NCBI GenBank assembly: GCA_018466975.1
Contig: CM031559.1
Coordinates: 310,001 to 374,000, forward strand
Direction of reading: 5' to 3'
DNA: 64,000 nt
DNA from: Sparassis latifolia
Taxonomy: Eukaryota; Basidiomycota; Agaricomycetes; Polyporales; Sparassidaceae
The notes beneath the pieces are model-generated. The model was not told the origin of the DNA and made no database searches. It worked only from the letters and a program-made list of their open reading frames with translations. The position numbers were made by a program, and so were the translations under genes. Position 1 is the first letter of the stretch. Each line of letters starts with the position of its first letter. This document shows positions 50,300 through 63,021 of the stretch, one piece after another.

Positions 50300-50830
50300 T
50301 TAATGGATGTTTATCTTTAATAGTGTGAGTGTCCCGACGCTCAGGACGGATTCTAAGTCGTACGGCATGAGTATGACCGACGTTGGTGGTGTTGCATTCG
50401 GGATGGCTTCGCAGTAGTCAGGTTGCACTTCGGTTGGCCGTGGCGACAGCTGATCGGGTTCAGTTTCTCTCAGGGAAGAGAAAGTCAAAACACGCACGAA
50501 ATGAAGTTGAACGGATGCCGAATGTACATTGGAGGTCGACGTTGCGCAGGTGAAGGGTGACAAACCTGACCATCTCTAACTCCCCATTCTCAGCATTCAA
50601 ACCTATTTTCATATTCTTCAAGCAAGGAAAGCTATCTGAGGCCAGCACCGAATTGAGATGCCATCAGATATGTCAGCCTTGAAAATGCAGTGGAGTCCTT
50701 AATGGAGAGAACTTTGTCCTTCATTAACACTGTGCATAGTAAGTGCGCATTCTGAGAATGTACATGGATAGCATCACCTGCAGTTGACCTCAACGGGGCG
50801 TGTAGATACGCAGGATTCTTCATGGTTCGA
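50300..50830 (-). pseudogene. Probable remnant of an F-box/LRR gene C-terminus
   Basis: Minus-strand fragments in changing frames include HLNSVLASDSFPCLKNMKIG and LEMVRFVTLHLRNVDLQC, in the style of the last repeats of agaricomycete F-box proteins. A TGA interrupts just upstream of the first. The region up to about 51700 has overlapping frames on both strands that I could not resolve. Confidence 0.35.
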
Positions 50831-52645
50831 ACAGCGGTAGGAGAAATATTCCAGCAAGTCTTCAGCTCGTTCCGAGTTTTGAGACATCAGAGGGCAGTAC
50901 TGCAGATCGTAGCCAAAAAATACGCATGATCAACTGGAAGACTTCCTTGATTACATCAGATTCTGCAGCTGTGGAAGCACTCCCTGCAACAGTCCGTGCA
51001 ACTCGCAGTTCCGCTCTGACGAAGAAACGTGACAAAGCCGTTGATACAGATGCGAAAGCAGAGTCGAGAGAAGTTGCTTCTGTCGATATTCGGAGAGCTG
51101 CTACAGACGAGTACTCTCGGTATTCAGATAAAGGGAGTCGTGCTGATCCGGATGCTCCAAAATTGTCTCTGATAACCGTCTCCAAGAGAAGATTCTGCAG
51201 CAGCTTGGGTGGGAACAACGAGGTCATCTCCCAGGCGGAATCGGATGCGGGCTCGCACAGTGTGTCGCGCTTCCTCTCATGGTCCCGCAGCTGTAGCCCA
51301 TTAGAAACGGACACCGCACTAAGTCGTATGATGAGACAGAGGCTACATTTGGAGCGTCGGATGGGACAGTGGTTGGAAGTTGAAGGATTCGAATTACCGC
51401 CGAGATCCAGATCTTACCGCATCTTTCGGAACCTTCCGACTCAGTAACCGCCGCCGTACATAATTGATAGCTTCTCCGTTTCAGAGCGGTTGTAAAGTTC
51501 AAGCTCCAACGTGATTTGACAATATGGATGCCAATGCCACGATGAAATTGCCCAACAGAAGAATGTTTGCACGTAGAAATCGGAAGAAAAAGACAGATGC
51601 ATTTGCCCACAGTGAGAAATTGAGGAAAGGTCGGCCTTGCCGCAGTTATCTAAGGTGTGACGTGAGATAAAAGAAATACTGGATAAGCCACCTGCACGAG
51701 ATGTCGACTTCAACGGGACACGCGCACCACGAGATCATCTCTCCTCCGGGCCGTCTGAGAATAAGCAACGCACTTGAACTTGCACCTGCCCCAAAAAATT
51801 ACAACACATGTACTTCTACTTCTGGTGCACACAGGAGCCCGTCCGCCGTGCTCTGGTTCTGGTTCCATTACAAATTGAAAGCCAGTCTTTGGCTCTCCCA
51901 GCCTGGATACGAACGGCCACCCGCAGGTGATGCACGGGGAGCGAAAGAGAGAGGGAGGCAGTGCAATTCTGAGCTGTAATTCTTTATTTAGCTCGAGGGA
52001 ATCCCGGAGAATGAATCTGAAAGACACACATGCACAGTTGGACACTGGTTCGCAGCGCAGCGTGAGGAGTTAGAGCGGAAATTGAGGAGCAGACGGCGAT
52101 AATCCGGAGACGTAGGTGGAGTATATAGCATGAATCCTTGAAAAAGGCTGAGCAGCAAGGCCACTATGCGGCGAGATGCTTGGCGGATACGGGTGGAGGT
52201 GCTCAGGTGCCATCTGCGAGTGCATGGCTTGCAGATTGCGCCTGTGCTTCTTCTCTCACTTATCTAGCGACTTGTATTCCAAGACCACCGCTTTGGGGTC
52301 TAGACTGTCGAGTAGCAGCCCTAAACACTGTCGAGGGGTAGCTTGGAGATGAAGGGAACGAGAGAATGAATGATGGTTGTCGAAACGAGAAGTCGAGATC
52401 GAAAGCTGCTCTGATCGGGTCGATCGCCAAGAGGCCTATCGTGACAGACTCGTCGGCCATTGTCCCTGTTCCTGCAGTTGTGACTTCGTCTCTCGTACGT
52501 CTGTAAAAGATTGTGTTTTATATGAATACATTTACCTATTTTTGTGCCTTGTCTAGCGGCCAGTGAATGTCGTAGGAGAGTAAGTAAGCCGAGTGACATT
52601 CGTGGTTGGAAAGATACATGATTCAATCCATACGCACATCCGACT
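50831..52645. other. Unresolved region
   Basis: Competing frames on both strands (50926-51447 on +, 51314-50862 on -) have biased composition but no motifs. No confident gene. Confidence 0.35.
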
Positions 52646-55600
52646 TTAATACGACAGAACACCCTGAGGCCTGCATCGGGATTTGTGGTCAGCTTTCCAA
52701 TCCTTCTTCTGGCATTCTCTAGAGCAGTACCGCACACTCTTGCATCTCATACATGTCATCAACCTCGGACGGCCCGGTTGTCCGCAGGCGAAGCACTTGT
52801 GCGTTTCCAGGATTTGACCGAGAGTCTCCAGCCATGTGACAGCAAATAATGGCGACAGCGCGATCCGGGACACATACGGCGCAAACTCACACCACTCGCC
52901 GAACGCAGACATCCCTTCGACGTGGTTTCCTCTCCCGCAGCTACAGACCGGATCCGCATACGAATGAATGGTAAGTGGTATCCTGTCCTGGGCCTTATAT
53001 TCGCAGTTGTCGCCATGTTGCCATGAGATTCTGCAGCGCTCGACCAGTGCAGGAAGTAAGTGTTTCCATGCCTGCGTCTCGCGTTTGTCAACTACTAAGC
53101 GGTGGGTCCCCAGAATGAGCTTTTTGAAGAGCTCTAGCATCCGAGGGATGGCCAGGATCTGCGCGGTCATTGAGAGCACATATCCGTCGCAGATCACGGT
53201 GTGAGAATGCAGATCGAACCTCAGTTCGCTGATGAAGAAGATTGTGTGGACCACTATATTCGGCGTAGACTTATCATATAGTGGAAATATCCTTCCGAAT
53301 GTCATGAGGCCCGATGCATGCAGGAACATCCAGTTTATTGTCTTCTTGAGTAATGTCAGATTATCAGCCGGAGTGCTAGCAGTCTCATCGCGACAATGCT
53401 TCACTAAAATCTTGTGGTCTCGGGTGGAATTCGTAAACCGGACGTGGTGGTGGAGCCACAATCGAGTGTGCTCCAGGTCCGTAAGATCAAGAACAGGCGA
53501 ACGATCCAGATTCACGTAGTGAACATTCCAGAGGCGGATTCTCGGGCCATCACCGGTGTGAACTATCGGAAATGGAGTCAACCTAATACCGTCGAGTTTG
53601 TCGGGGCCAGATGGCGGAACAGTCACCTAGAACGGTTGACATACTCAACAGCTCATTTCTCAGTATGAGTAGGATAGTTACGTACCTCCACACGAAATGC
53701 ATCTCTCATGTCGGTGCAATGCACCTTGGGCTCGTATCCCATTACAGGGAAGGGATACACCATATCTTGGCTGTACCTGACCATATTGACTCGTACAGTG
53801 CAAGGTGAGATCTGCTTAGCCCACGGGGTCTCTTGACATGACCGGAGCAGATGCTTAACTTCTTCGTCCTCAACGGCCACACTGCAGGTCAAGGACGAAA
53901 TACGTTCGCACTGCTCGTCTAGCGTGACGCTTACACCCCCTGGTAGCCCCATCTGCAACAACAGGCCTCGAGGCGAAGAGCGTGGGGAAGTGTCCGAAGT
54001 TTTCTCCAACAACGGAGGCTCTTCTGGAGAGATGATCACATGGGCTTCGTCTGTTAACCTCGCGGTGAAAAGATTGAGGTGTGATCCCAGTTCCTGCGCA
54101 AGCAAGACAACAGTGCCGGGGGCGACGCGGGCTGAGAAGGAGATGAGAATATCCTCCACATCCTCTACAGCCAGTAGCCTCGTAGGTACGGCAAATGATG
54201 CCACGAGCGGGGACGTTCCATCCCAACCGCTCGGGTCCTCCTCGACAAGCACCGACGGATGCGCATTCGCACCTGTCCTGATCGCACTGCCAAATGCAGC
54301 TCTGACGGACGAGAAAGTGCTGTGAATGTGTTTCCCCACGACGTTGCATTGCAAATTGACGACATTGACACCCGAGCCTTCCACGATTTCCGCGAAAAAT
54401 GTCAGACGTTCGCGCGGAACGATAAGGAAAATGCGGACAATGGGTGCCACCGACTGCCACTCAGACAAAAAACTGATATTGGATACGTCGTCTTGGACAG
54501 TAGACATCCTATACAGCCGGTGGAGGTGCAATTGAGAATATAATTCGTGCTGGAACTGATCGTCCGAAGTAAGAAAGTCACCGTGTCGGTGGATGTCAAT
54601 GAATACATCCATGACCTGCTCCCATTGTTCATCTGATATGCAGTGCCGGTCCTTCACGAACTTCAGGAACAGAATGAAGCTTTCCCGTGTGTGAAAAACA
54701 ATATTAGACTCGCTGGTAAGCGCGTTCTTTCTTTGCTGTTCGTCTAGCTCGCCGGAAAATTCTGCAATGTTGTCCTGCTGATGTGTCAGGAATATTCGGC
54801 GATAAATGTGGGAAAGAAGCGTCCCTAGCTGGCATGGATCAAACCTGAGAACTCCCGCCAGTACAGGGTAGCCTGTGTCTACGTTCCGCGCTGCAGATGT
54901 ATCACCCGAGGCAGCATACTTCCATGTCATCACCTGGAGGAAGGAAGACTTGGTCCCGCGCTGTCTGTGCTCGGTATGAAGCATGACCTCGTGCGTGTTT
55001 GATCTCGTGGTGAAGCGGGAGAGATAGTCCACAGGGCATACACCGAGCAGGAGACTCATTGTTGACATCTCTGCGTATAAGCGCTTAGTGAAGTCTTCTG
55101 CTCCGTCCTCTAATGGCAGGTGCTTCTCCTCTCCATCTTCATATACCATAGGCTGGCCGTCGCCCTTTGCACGAGACTTCAGCGACTCCGTGTAGAGCAC
55201 ACTAGAGAGCGCAGAAGACATGACCGGGATTGCAGAGATCATCAGGTTCAAAAGTCCGATGTGGTCTTCTAGATTAGATGTGTGGATGACATTGAATCTC
55301 ACTGGAGCACCCCCAGGTCGATACTGGTCCTTGTTAAGACGGATACGCTGTGTCGTCCAATGCCCTACAGGCTCTGAGTCAAGTGTCCCAGTTGTCCCGG
55401 CAGCTCGCAATGCACGACATGCGGCAGTAGCTTCGGATAAGAACAGGCGAACAACTGGAATGGGGGTAGCAGTGGAATGGATAGCAGCAGAATAGGCCGC
55501 AGACCACTCGCTAAATTGTGTCTGAGCACCCTCCACAAGCTCGTCGAGAGACATGGACTTTGAACCGTTGGCTATGATAACAGCGAGATGGAAAGGGTTC

Positions 55601-56462
55601 AGAGGGTGAGTGACCATATCGATATTGAATTCTAGGCCCTGCAAGGAGTAAACGAATGTTGGGTTCAGCGCCGTGGAGCGTTCATACTGGTCTGGGTCGA
55701 AGGATGGCATGCCGATCTTGCGGTATAACTCGAAGATCAGGTTCAGAAGGTTTGCCGGGAACTTCAACGGACCTGCAGAACGCATACAGTTCCACCGAAG
55801 TTGGAGGGTTTCTTCCAGCGGTAGGTCGGATGTCTCCGCGAAGGCATCGCGGAGGGTGTCCAAACGCTCAGACGAGAGCTCGTGCATATGCATGTACAAG
55901 TACCAGTGGTAACGAAGGCGTTCCAACGTATGCTCCGTGCACATGATGAGAAACAGGCCGTAGGGCGAAGCGTTCCAATGCTGCAGGCTCTCGGAGAAGT
56001 CGTACAACTTCTCGCATTGCACGATCAACGCCACAAATGCATCCTCGTCCAGGTAGACGTGGAAGAATACATTCCAGATGATGCTGGTATCGTATTCCCC
56101 GTCAGCGATCATCGTGAAGAGGAGTACGTTGCGAGCTATACGAGATTAATTAAGGCGATCTACCGCGAGAGCAAACTCGTACGCACCCAGAATCGCTGGA
56201 TCCAGGTCGCAGCATGTGAAGTCCAAGCGACGGCATCCTTGCAATTTCAATGTAAAGATGGATCGACAGACCAGCAAGGACTCTGCGCACCACTGTCCGG
56301 TTCATAGAAGATGGTGTACAAGATGCTGCTAGAATCACCGCATCCGAGCAGTAAGATATCCGCCGGCTCTTCTGGTGCAAGATCTCTCGTGAGGCACACC
56401 GCTGACGTGGAGGATATGGGAGAGAAGTTGTATTCTGTAATCCAGCTGAGTGGGAGCGCCAT
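52646..56462 (-). CDS. Large DUF4470-like protein with C-terminal MYND zinc finger, copy A
   Basis: Four exons join in phase: 56462-56291, 56237-56187, 56135-53686 and 53626-52646, giving 1217 residues. The N-terminus (AVCLTRDLAPEEPADILLLGCGDSSSILYTIF, then RRLDFTCCDLDPAILARNVLLFTM) has the pattern I know from DUF4470 proteins of agaricomycetes. The long middle has FTTRSNTHEVM, FHTRESFILFLKFV and SFLSEWQSVAPIVRIFLIVPRE. The last exon contains HGDNCEYKAQDRIPL and CSCGRG, and ends with a MYND finger CFACGQPGRPRLMTCMRCKSVRYCSRECQKKDWKADHKSRC. MYND fingers bind short Pro-rich peptides; the rest has no known role. All introns are 49-59 nt and canonical. It has the same exon structure as 61160-57467. 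Confidence 0.9.
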
Positions 56463-57466
56463 TGCTGCTGGAGAAGAGAAAGGACGCGAGCCGTATGCAC
56501 GAGCTGTAGCTACTCGGCAGTGTCCGACCTTGACATACCCGAGAAGACATCGAACTTGATGTGCCGCATGAGACTAAAAGAAAAGGAGAAGCGAGCGGAG
56601 GATATGGTGGGACAACATAGGTTCATGAGAACGTATACACCCCGTAGTTTGAATATTTAAAGTGTGCCGGTGGATACTCAGTCTGCTATGATCTGTTGGG
56701 GGCGTAGTAGAGCGTCGTACACCGTGACGGTGACGATTTCGCAAATTGTGGTAACGAAGCGTCGCGTCCTATTGCTGGGGACTCTGAGTGGGGAGAACTC
56801 CGACACTCAGTACTCAGTACTCAGCTGTGACGCGCAACTATCACCCTCAGTCCAACCTTCATATCCTGTCGACTATCGCGGTCCCGTGCCTTCATAGAAT
56901 GTTGAGTGCTGTGCCTTTTCTTTCGGATGCACCACGTATTGGGTGCTTCCGAGAACAACGGCGTCGCCTTCTGTGGAGCTGTGGGGCTGTATTCACTGGT
57001 CTCTCCATCTGTTATCAGCGTTGGTTTTGAAGCTTACAAGGAGAATGTTGTCTATCCATTTGCTGTACAAGTCGATTGGCATGAACTTCACGATATAGAC
57101 AAGTTATACTTGAGTGTGGGTGTTATGCTAGTCTTCGTTGTTGTCTGAAACTGAGATCATTCACTGCTGGAGGACAGGGGATTCCATGTCTCTTGGCCTT
57201 CGGCCCATCTGGCAAACTGGCTGGACTACGTGTTAATGTGGACTGTTGATGCATCTGAGGTTATTAGCGTCTTCTTTTGCTTTGTAATGTCCAAGTCAAC
57301 ATTCACTTGCAACAAGGAACGTGAAAGGAGCATTCATTATATAATGCTCCTTCAATTTTGAGGAAAGACAACATTCATGGAAACTCTCAGACCTATCTAC
57401 CGTGTACAGTTCGAGTAAGTGTTACAGGAGGCTCGGGTTGATGGTACGAGTCAAACGAAGGCCTGG
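56463..57466. other. Spacer between the two MYND paralogues
   Basis: It contains the promoter of copy A and the 3' end of copy B. Short plus-strand frames (56664-57148) have no features. The repeated word ACTCAGTACTCAGTACTCAG lies near 56804. Confidence 0.5.
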
Positions 57467-60400
57467 TTAAGCCTTACAGCGCAATTTGTGGGCCTTCCAA
57501 TCCTTTTTCTGGCAAGCTTCTGAGCAGTATCGTACCTTCTTGCACCCTCCGCACGCTCTCAATTTTGGTTTACCCCTCCCTCTGCACACAGAACATTTGT
57601 GCGCTGCGGGATCACGACCAACGGTCTCCAGATATGACACCGCAAACAGCGGCGACAGCGCTATTCGGGTCACATACGGTGCAAAGTTCTTCCATAGGGC
57701 AACCTTCGACATGCCGTCTGTGTCCTTTCCTCTTCCGCAACTGCACAGAGGATCTGCCTCCATCTCGGTTGTAAGCGGGATCCGTCCTTGCGACTTGTAC
57801 TCGCAGTTATCGCCATGTTGCCAAGAAGACCGGCACCGCTCGACGAGGGCGGGTAACAATTGTTTCCACGCTTGCATCTCTCCTTTGAATGCTGCCACAT
57901 TTACCAAGTTCCCCTCGGCGATGAGCTTGGTAAATGAGCGCTCAGTCCTCATTATGAGCTCCTTGGTCAGTGGCAGAACGTAACCATCGCAGACGACGGT
58001 ATGAGAGTGCAAATCGAATCGGATATCGCTGATGAAGAATATCGTATCACAATTCCGAGTAGCGTCGTCTTGGAGCGCAAAAAGACGTCGTGCAGGCCCA
58101 GCTTGGAGGCCTGTAGAATGAACGAAGATGGTGTGCACTGTGTCCTTGACGAGTGTCAAGACATCATCATCCTTGTGCTTCCGACGAAGGGAGCGTTCGC
58201 GCTTGGACATCATAGATCCAATATGCGGGTTGAGCCACTCGGCGACTTGGCTGGCCTTGATGTCCAGGACAGGCATTCTGGACAAATTGACGTGATGAAT
58301 ACTCCATAGTGCTAAAGTCTTCTCCGAGCGAACCACGGGGAATGGGTTCAACTTCATCCCATCAGACTTGAACGGCCCAAACGGGGAGACAATGACCTAT
58401 ACAGATACACAACGTCAGGAATCCGGTTGACAATAGAAGGAACTTAACTCACTTCGATATACAGAGACTTTCTCGCAAGACGGAGTCTGTTCTGGCTGCC
58501 TATAACAGGGAATGGATAAACCACATTCTGAACATGACGACCGACTGTGAGTCTCATAACGCAGGGTGACACCTGTGAGATCTCCGGTGTTGCTCCTTGA
58601 GATCCGAAAAGAGTCTTCACTTCCTCGTCCTCGACAGACACCTTGCAAGTCATGGAAGAAACCAATTCACATTGCTCGTCTAATTCGACGCTCACATCGC
58701 CTACTCCTCCAATCAAGGGGCCAGTACTTTGACTGGGACTTGGCAGGGGTGCTTGTACCGCTCTAGACGGCAGCGACGGTTCAGGAAGAACAAGAACATG
58801 GGACTCGTCCATTAATGGTGCACTGAAGAGACTCAGTGTCAGCCCCAATTTCTTTGTCAGCATCACTGTGCCGAGTGTGCTTCTAACGGAAAGACCAATA
58901 CTGAGCTGCTGCATAGGCTCGATTTCTGTCAAAGCCCTCACAGCCACAGTGAAGGAAGCGACGAGAGGAGAGGTTCCCCTCTTCCCATCTGGATCCTCTT
59001 CGAAGGAAACCCATGGACGAGCCTTCGTACCCATCTTGGTGGCCCTCCCAAAAGCGACGTGGACTGCGGAGTAGACATTGTGCGACCAAGTTCCTCGAAG
59101 GTCGCATTGCAAAATGGGAGTCCCAACCTGCTCATTTGATTCATCCAAGACGTCCAGCTTCTCTCGCGGGACAATGAGGATGATGCGAACGAGGGTCGGG
59201 ACAGTGTCCCACTCTGAGAAGATACCGATGCGAGGCCCCGGGGGCATGACTGGAATGAAAAGATGGTATACACTCCGTGCCGATATAAATGTGCACAGAG
59301 ATCCTGGAAATTGACTGAATCCATCGACAAGGACGTATCTGCTTCTCTGACCTCGATGAATCGATCCATGACTTCCAGCCATTGCTCGTGGGATATGCGC
59401 AATCTGTCGCGAACAAGCTTCAGAAGTAGAACGAAACTCTCCCGCATGTAGTGAAGGATATTCGAAGAGCGAAACGCCTTCATCATGTTCGGACCATTAT
59501 GGCGGTTGAAATGACGAGAAGCATCTTCCAACTGAAAAAGCTGAAAGTAAATGTCGTAGAAGAGAGTCCCAAGCTGTCGTGAATCAAAGTCGGGAGGTCG
59601 TGAAGCTACACCATTCTGTAAAGCAAGGGAATCTCCAGAGTAGGGTGATTTCCACGTGGTTACTTGATGAAACTGCGTGACATCCTTCTTGCCAAGGAAC
59701 TGGTACATCATCAACTCGTGCGTGTTGGATCTTGTAGTATATCCTGCGAGATAATCCACAGGGCATAAACCAAGGAGAAAGCCCATGGTCCCGATATCGG
59801 CGTACAAACGCTCCGAGAACTCTTTGGTTGAGTCCTGCTCATGGGACAACAGGGACTCCGTGTAGATCACGTTCGAATAGGTAGATGTCGATAATAGGGG
59901 AACTGCAGCAATGAGAACGTTCAACAGCCCGATATGATCATCTAGGTTAGACGTCTCGATGACGTTGAAACTAGCGGGTGCGCCACCCGTCATATAATCC
60001 TCCCTGTTGAGCTGTATCAGCTGTGTTTTCCATTGGGCAACAGGCACTGTAGAATTGAGTATTCCCGTAGTAGAGAAGCCCCGCAATACACGACATACTG
60101 CAGTAGCCTCACCCACAAAGAAGCGAATGATTGCAGTATGCGTACCGATGGTCGAGATCGCGCTAAGGAATGCCAAACACCAGTCATTGAACTCGAATTT
60201 CGCGGCTTTCACGACATCGGAAACTGTGACTGAACCCTTTGCGTTTCCAAATACAGAACCAATGTAAAATGGGACGAGCGGGTCGGTTGCGTAGTGGATG
60301 GGACACCCTTCGCCTGCAAGGGAATACACAAAAGTGGGATTCACGAGTTTGGCGGCCGTGATCTGCTTAGAATCGGAGAATGTTACACCGTTTCTCCAAT

Positions 60401-61160
60401 ACAGTCTGAACTGCTCCGCAGTGGTGCGGATAGCCTGCACTAGAAGAGGTCCCGCAGACCGCGCCGAGGTCAGTGTTGTACCTTTCTTTTGCGAGATCGA
60501 TTTGGATAACTCTGAGAAAGCATCACGGATGGCTTGCAGACGTGCACCTGGGAGGTTCTGCATATCTGCAAAAAGCGACCAGTGGCGTCGGATCTCTGCC
60601 AACGTGTATTCGGTACACATTTTGATAAAGGTGCCATACCGAGAGTCATTCCAGTGCTGAAGGGTGTCGGAGATGCTGATGAGCTTCTTGCAATGCTCAG
60701 TTAATACCGTCATCGACTGCTTGTCAAGGTACATGTGATAGAAGATATTCCAGACCACCGTTGTGACTGGAAGTTTATCGACAAGCATGGTCAAGAGGAT
60801 GACATTGCGCGCTGAGAAACGTTGAAAACGTCAACCTTGCACACAGAGAGAAGCACACACTCACCTAGAATGGCCGGTTCAAAATCACAACACGTGAAAT
60901 CCAGCTTTCGTTCACCTGATGCCGTCACAATTTTGATCATAACATAAGAATTAGCTTCTGGAGGAAAAGATGAGGAGAAAATACGCACTGTTTTGAGGTT
61001 CGCAGAAGATGGTATACAAAACATTTCTCGGATCGCCACAACCGAGTAAGAGGATGTCCGCGTCCTCCTCTGATGCAAGGTCTCTGGTCAGGCAGACGGC
61101 TGGAGTGTTGCCGATAGCGTATAAGTAGTATTTTCCGGGCCAGACAAGTAGATGAGCCAT
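57467..61160 (-). CDS. DUF4470-like protein with C-terminal MYND zinc finger, copy B, one frameshift
   Basis: Exons are 61160-60989, 60915-60865, 60811-58453 and 58396-57467. The first two have exactly the lengths of those in copy A (172 and 51 nt), with matching phases. N-terminus: MAHLLVWPGKYYLYAIGNT, then TRDLASEEDADILLLGCGDPRNVLYTIF and RKLDFTCCDFEPAILARNVILL. The C-terminal MYND finger is CSVCRGRGKPKLRACGGCKKVRYCSEACQKKDWKAHKLRC. Exon 3 is one base short of a continuous frame: the upstream frame runs through HLYRHGVYTIF, and the frame matching copy A (GIFSEWDTVPTLVRIILIVPRE) starts right after. The only homopolymer there is CCCCGGGGG at about 59236-59244 on the plus strand, so a sequencing error is as likely as a real mutation. 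Confidence 0.85.
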
Positions 61161-61839
61161 CTTTTATGAAGAGTTGCGTGGACAAGATGCAGGCTGCCTT
61201 GACAGTTTCAACGAGGTGTACGTCGGCAGTGCCCGGTAATGCAGTCGGAAAAGAAGCGCGACGTACAAATACAAACGAAGGCGCTGAGATAGACGCTGAA
61301 ATTTCGAAAGTGCTCATCTACGGCAGGGAAGGTGTCTTGATGGGCCTATGTGACGAGCGCGTGTATCCAATCAATCAGGGTGGAATCTGGTAGTAAAGCT
61401 TTCCTCTTAGGTCACAATTCGATAGTACAACATAACAGCTAACCTCTGTAATTATACTCAAGAAATACACTCATAGAGTTCGCAGACATTCATGTCAGAA
61501 TAATTCGCCGTAATCAGAATTAAACAATCAAGACTGGGGACCGAAGGTTCAGATAAAAACTAGAAAGTGAATAATCATCATCGCACCACATCAATTTTGA
61601 AACTTACTGCATATTAGCGATAGTTATTGCGTCGTCTCTCCATCAAATTTTTGCGCAACAAAGACGCACTTCACTGAGACTTAAGATTGATGGACGCACT
61701 ATCGAGTCACGGCCGCCGGCGAGGTGCCTGGAGCATACGATATCAATAATAGCGGTTTTCAGACGAACAGATGACGATGCCCAAAAGGTTCGATATTCGT
61801 ATATAGCCGAGGCTGGTTTCAAGCAGCTCAACTCAGAAA
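61161..61839. other. Spacer
   Basis: Promoter side of copy B. Apart from short AT-rich stretches I see nothing. Confidence 0.4.
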
Positions 61840-62640
61840 TTCGAGGACTGGCGATAAATGGTATGCATATAATTCGGAAATCGTACCTTCTGTCGCGCCA
61901 AGTTCGATCACCGCATGCTCCAGAGAATCGGAAAGACTATCCAAGAACGTCTCGGCGGTTAAGAATATGGCTACGTTGCTCGCAGCCATTTCTGAATACT
62001 ATGGATCACAGCGATGCGGCCAACGGTGTCTGGAGTAACCATTCGCAGATGTGAGACAGTAATGCTGTAGTGATATTCTCGATACAAAGATAGCTGAGGT
62101 GGACCGCTGCACGCCTATCCTCGCAGAATCCGATCGATCGCTCTTTCTTCTCTCGCACCTGACCGAGCAACCTCGGGCACGTTACACTGTGCAGAGTCAG
62201 GCGGGTGAGTTGTGAGAATGTACACAACACAGCGAGTAGTTCTGGGATCCCGGAAAATGAACATCCATAAAAGACGAGTTCCTTGATCGAGCTAAAGTGA
62301 GCCAGATTGGTGTAAAAGGCGAACACTCTGTGCCTAAGAGATGTATAATGTGGAGAGCCGGGGTAATCTTCCTCGCAATCGTGGAGAACCGCGCACGTCC
62401 GATAAGGATCAGGGAGCGTAAGGAGTACCCAATAGCGGGAGACGCATCTAGGAGCACTGCGCATGATTGAAATTGGTAGACTCTGTCCAGAAATACGAGC
62501 GAGAACACGTACGAGGGGCTGAGAAGAGCCAGGACTTGCAGACCAGGGAGCACGCGGGCTAAAGGTGCCACATCGTCCCGGATGTGTGCAAAAGTGTGGT
62601 CGATAAGCTCCGGGGGAAGTGGTTTCGACAGTACATGCAT
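61840..62640 (-). pseudogene. Broken F-box/LRR-like gene
   Basis: ATG 62640 begins MHVLSKPLPPELIDHTFAHI, an F-box-like start. LRR-like parts follow in a second frame (HFSSIKELVFYGCSFSGIPE, TFSQLTRLTLHS) and a third (AIFLTAETFLDSLSDSLEHA, near 61900). At least two frame changes without suitable introns separate them, and the C-terminal part expected of the family is short. It is probably a truncated relative of the 47889-49562 gene. Confidence 0.5.
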
Positions 62641-63021
62641 GGACGGTGAGAACTCTGTACTACTGAAATTAACGGTGGCTGCCAGTTACGGTGGTGATTC
62701 AGAGGAGTGACTAAGATGAAATGCCACTTGCGACTTACGAAACAAATGTTCGGTAGTTCTAGGGAGACGAAGCGTGTAAATCCAACTTCGAATGGCGAAA
62801 CATAAAGAATGGCAAGACCGCTTAGCGTCAGTGCAATCGCGATCACGTGTCGGTACAGTTCCGAGCTCGCCATTGCACCAAGTTGCTCAGTATATATACC
62901 GCTTGAGAATCGAGCGGTCACAAGGGACAGAAAAATCATTTTACTTGGTGTGATCGTTATCCACTACAACAAAGCATCTTCGTATATCTTACATCGGAAC
63001 ATCTATAACTGCATAAACCGC
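62641..63021. other. Spacer
   Basis: Between the broken F-box gene and the SDR gene; no gene supported. Confidence 0.4.

Noticed and set aside
50926..51447. 173-codon plus-strand ORF
   Set aside because: A minus-strand frame of similar length overlaps it (51314-50862). Neither has motifs, and flanking F-box remnants favour the minus strand.
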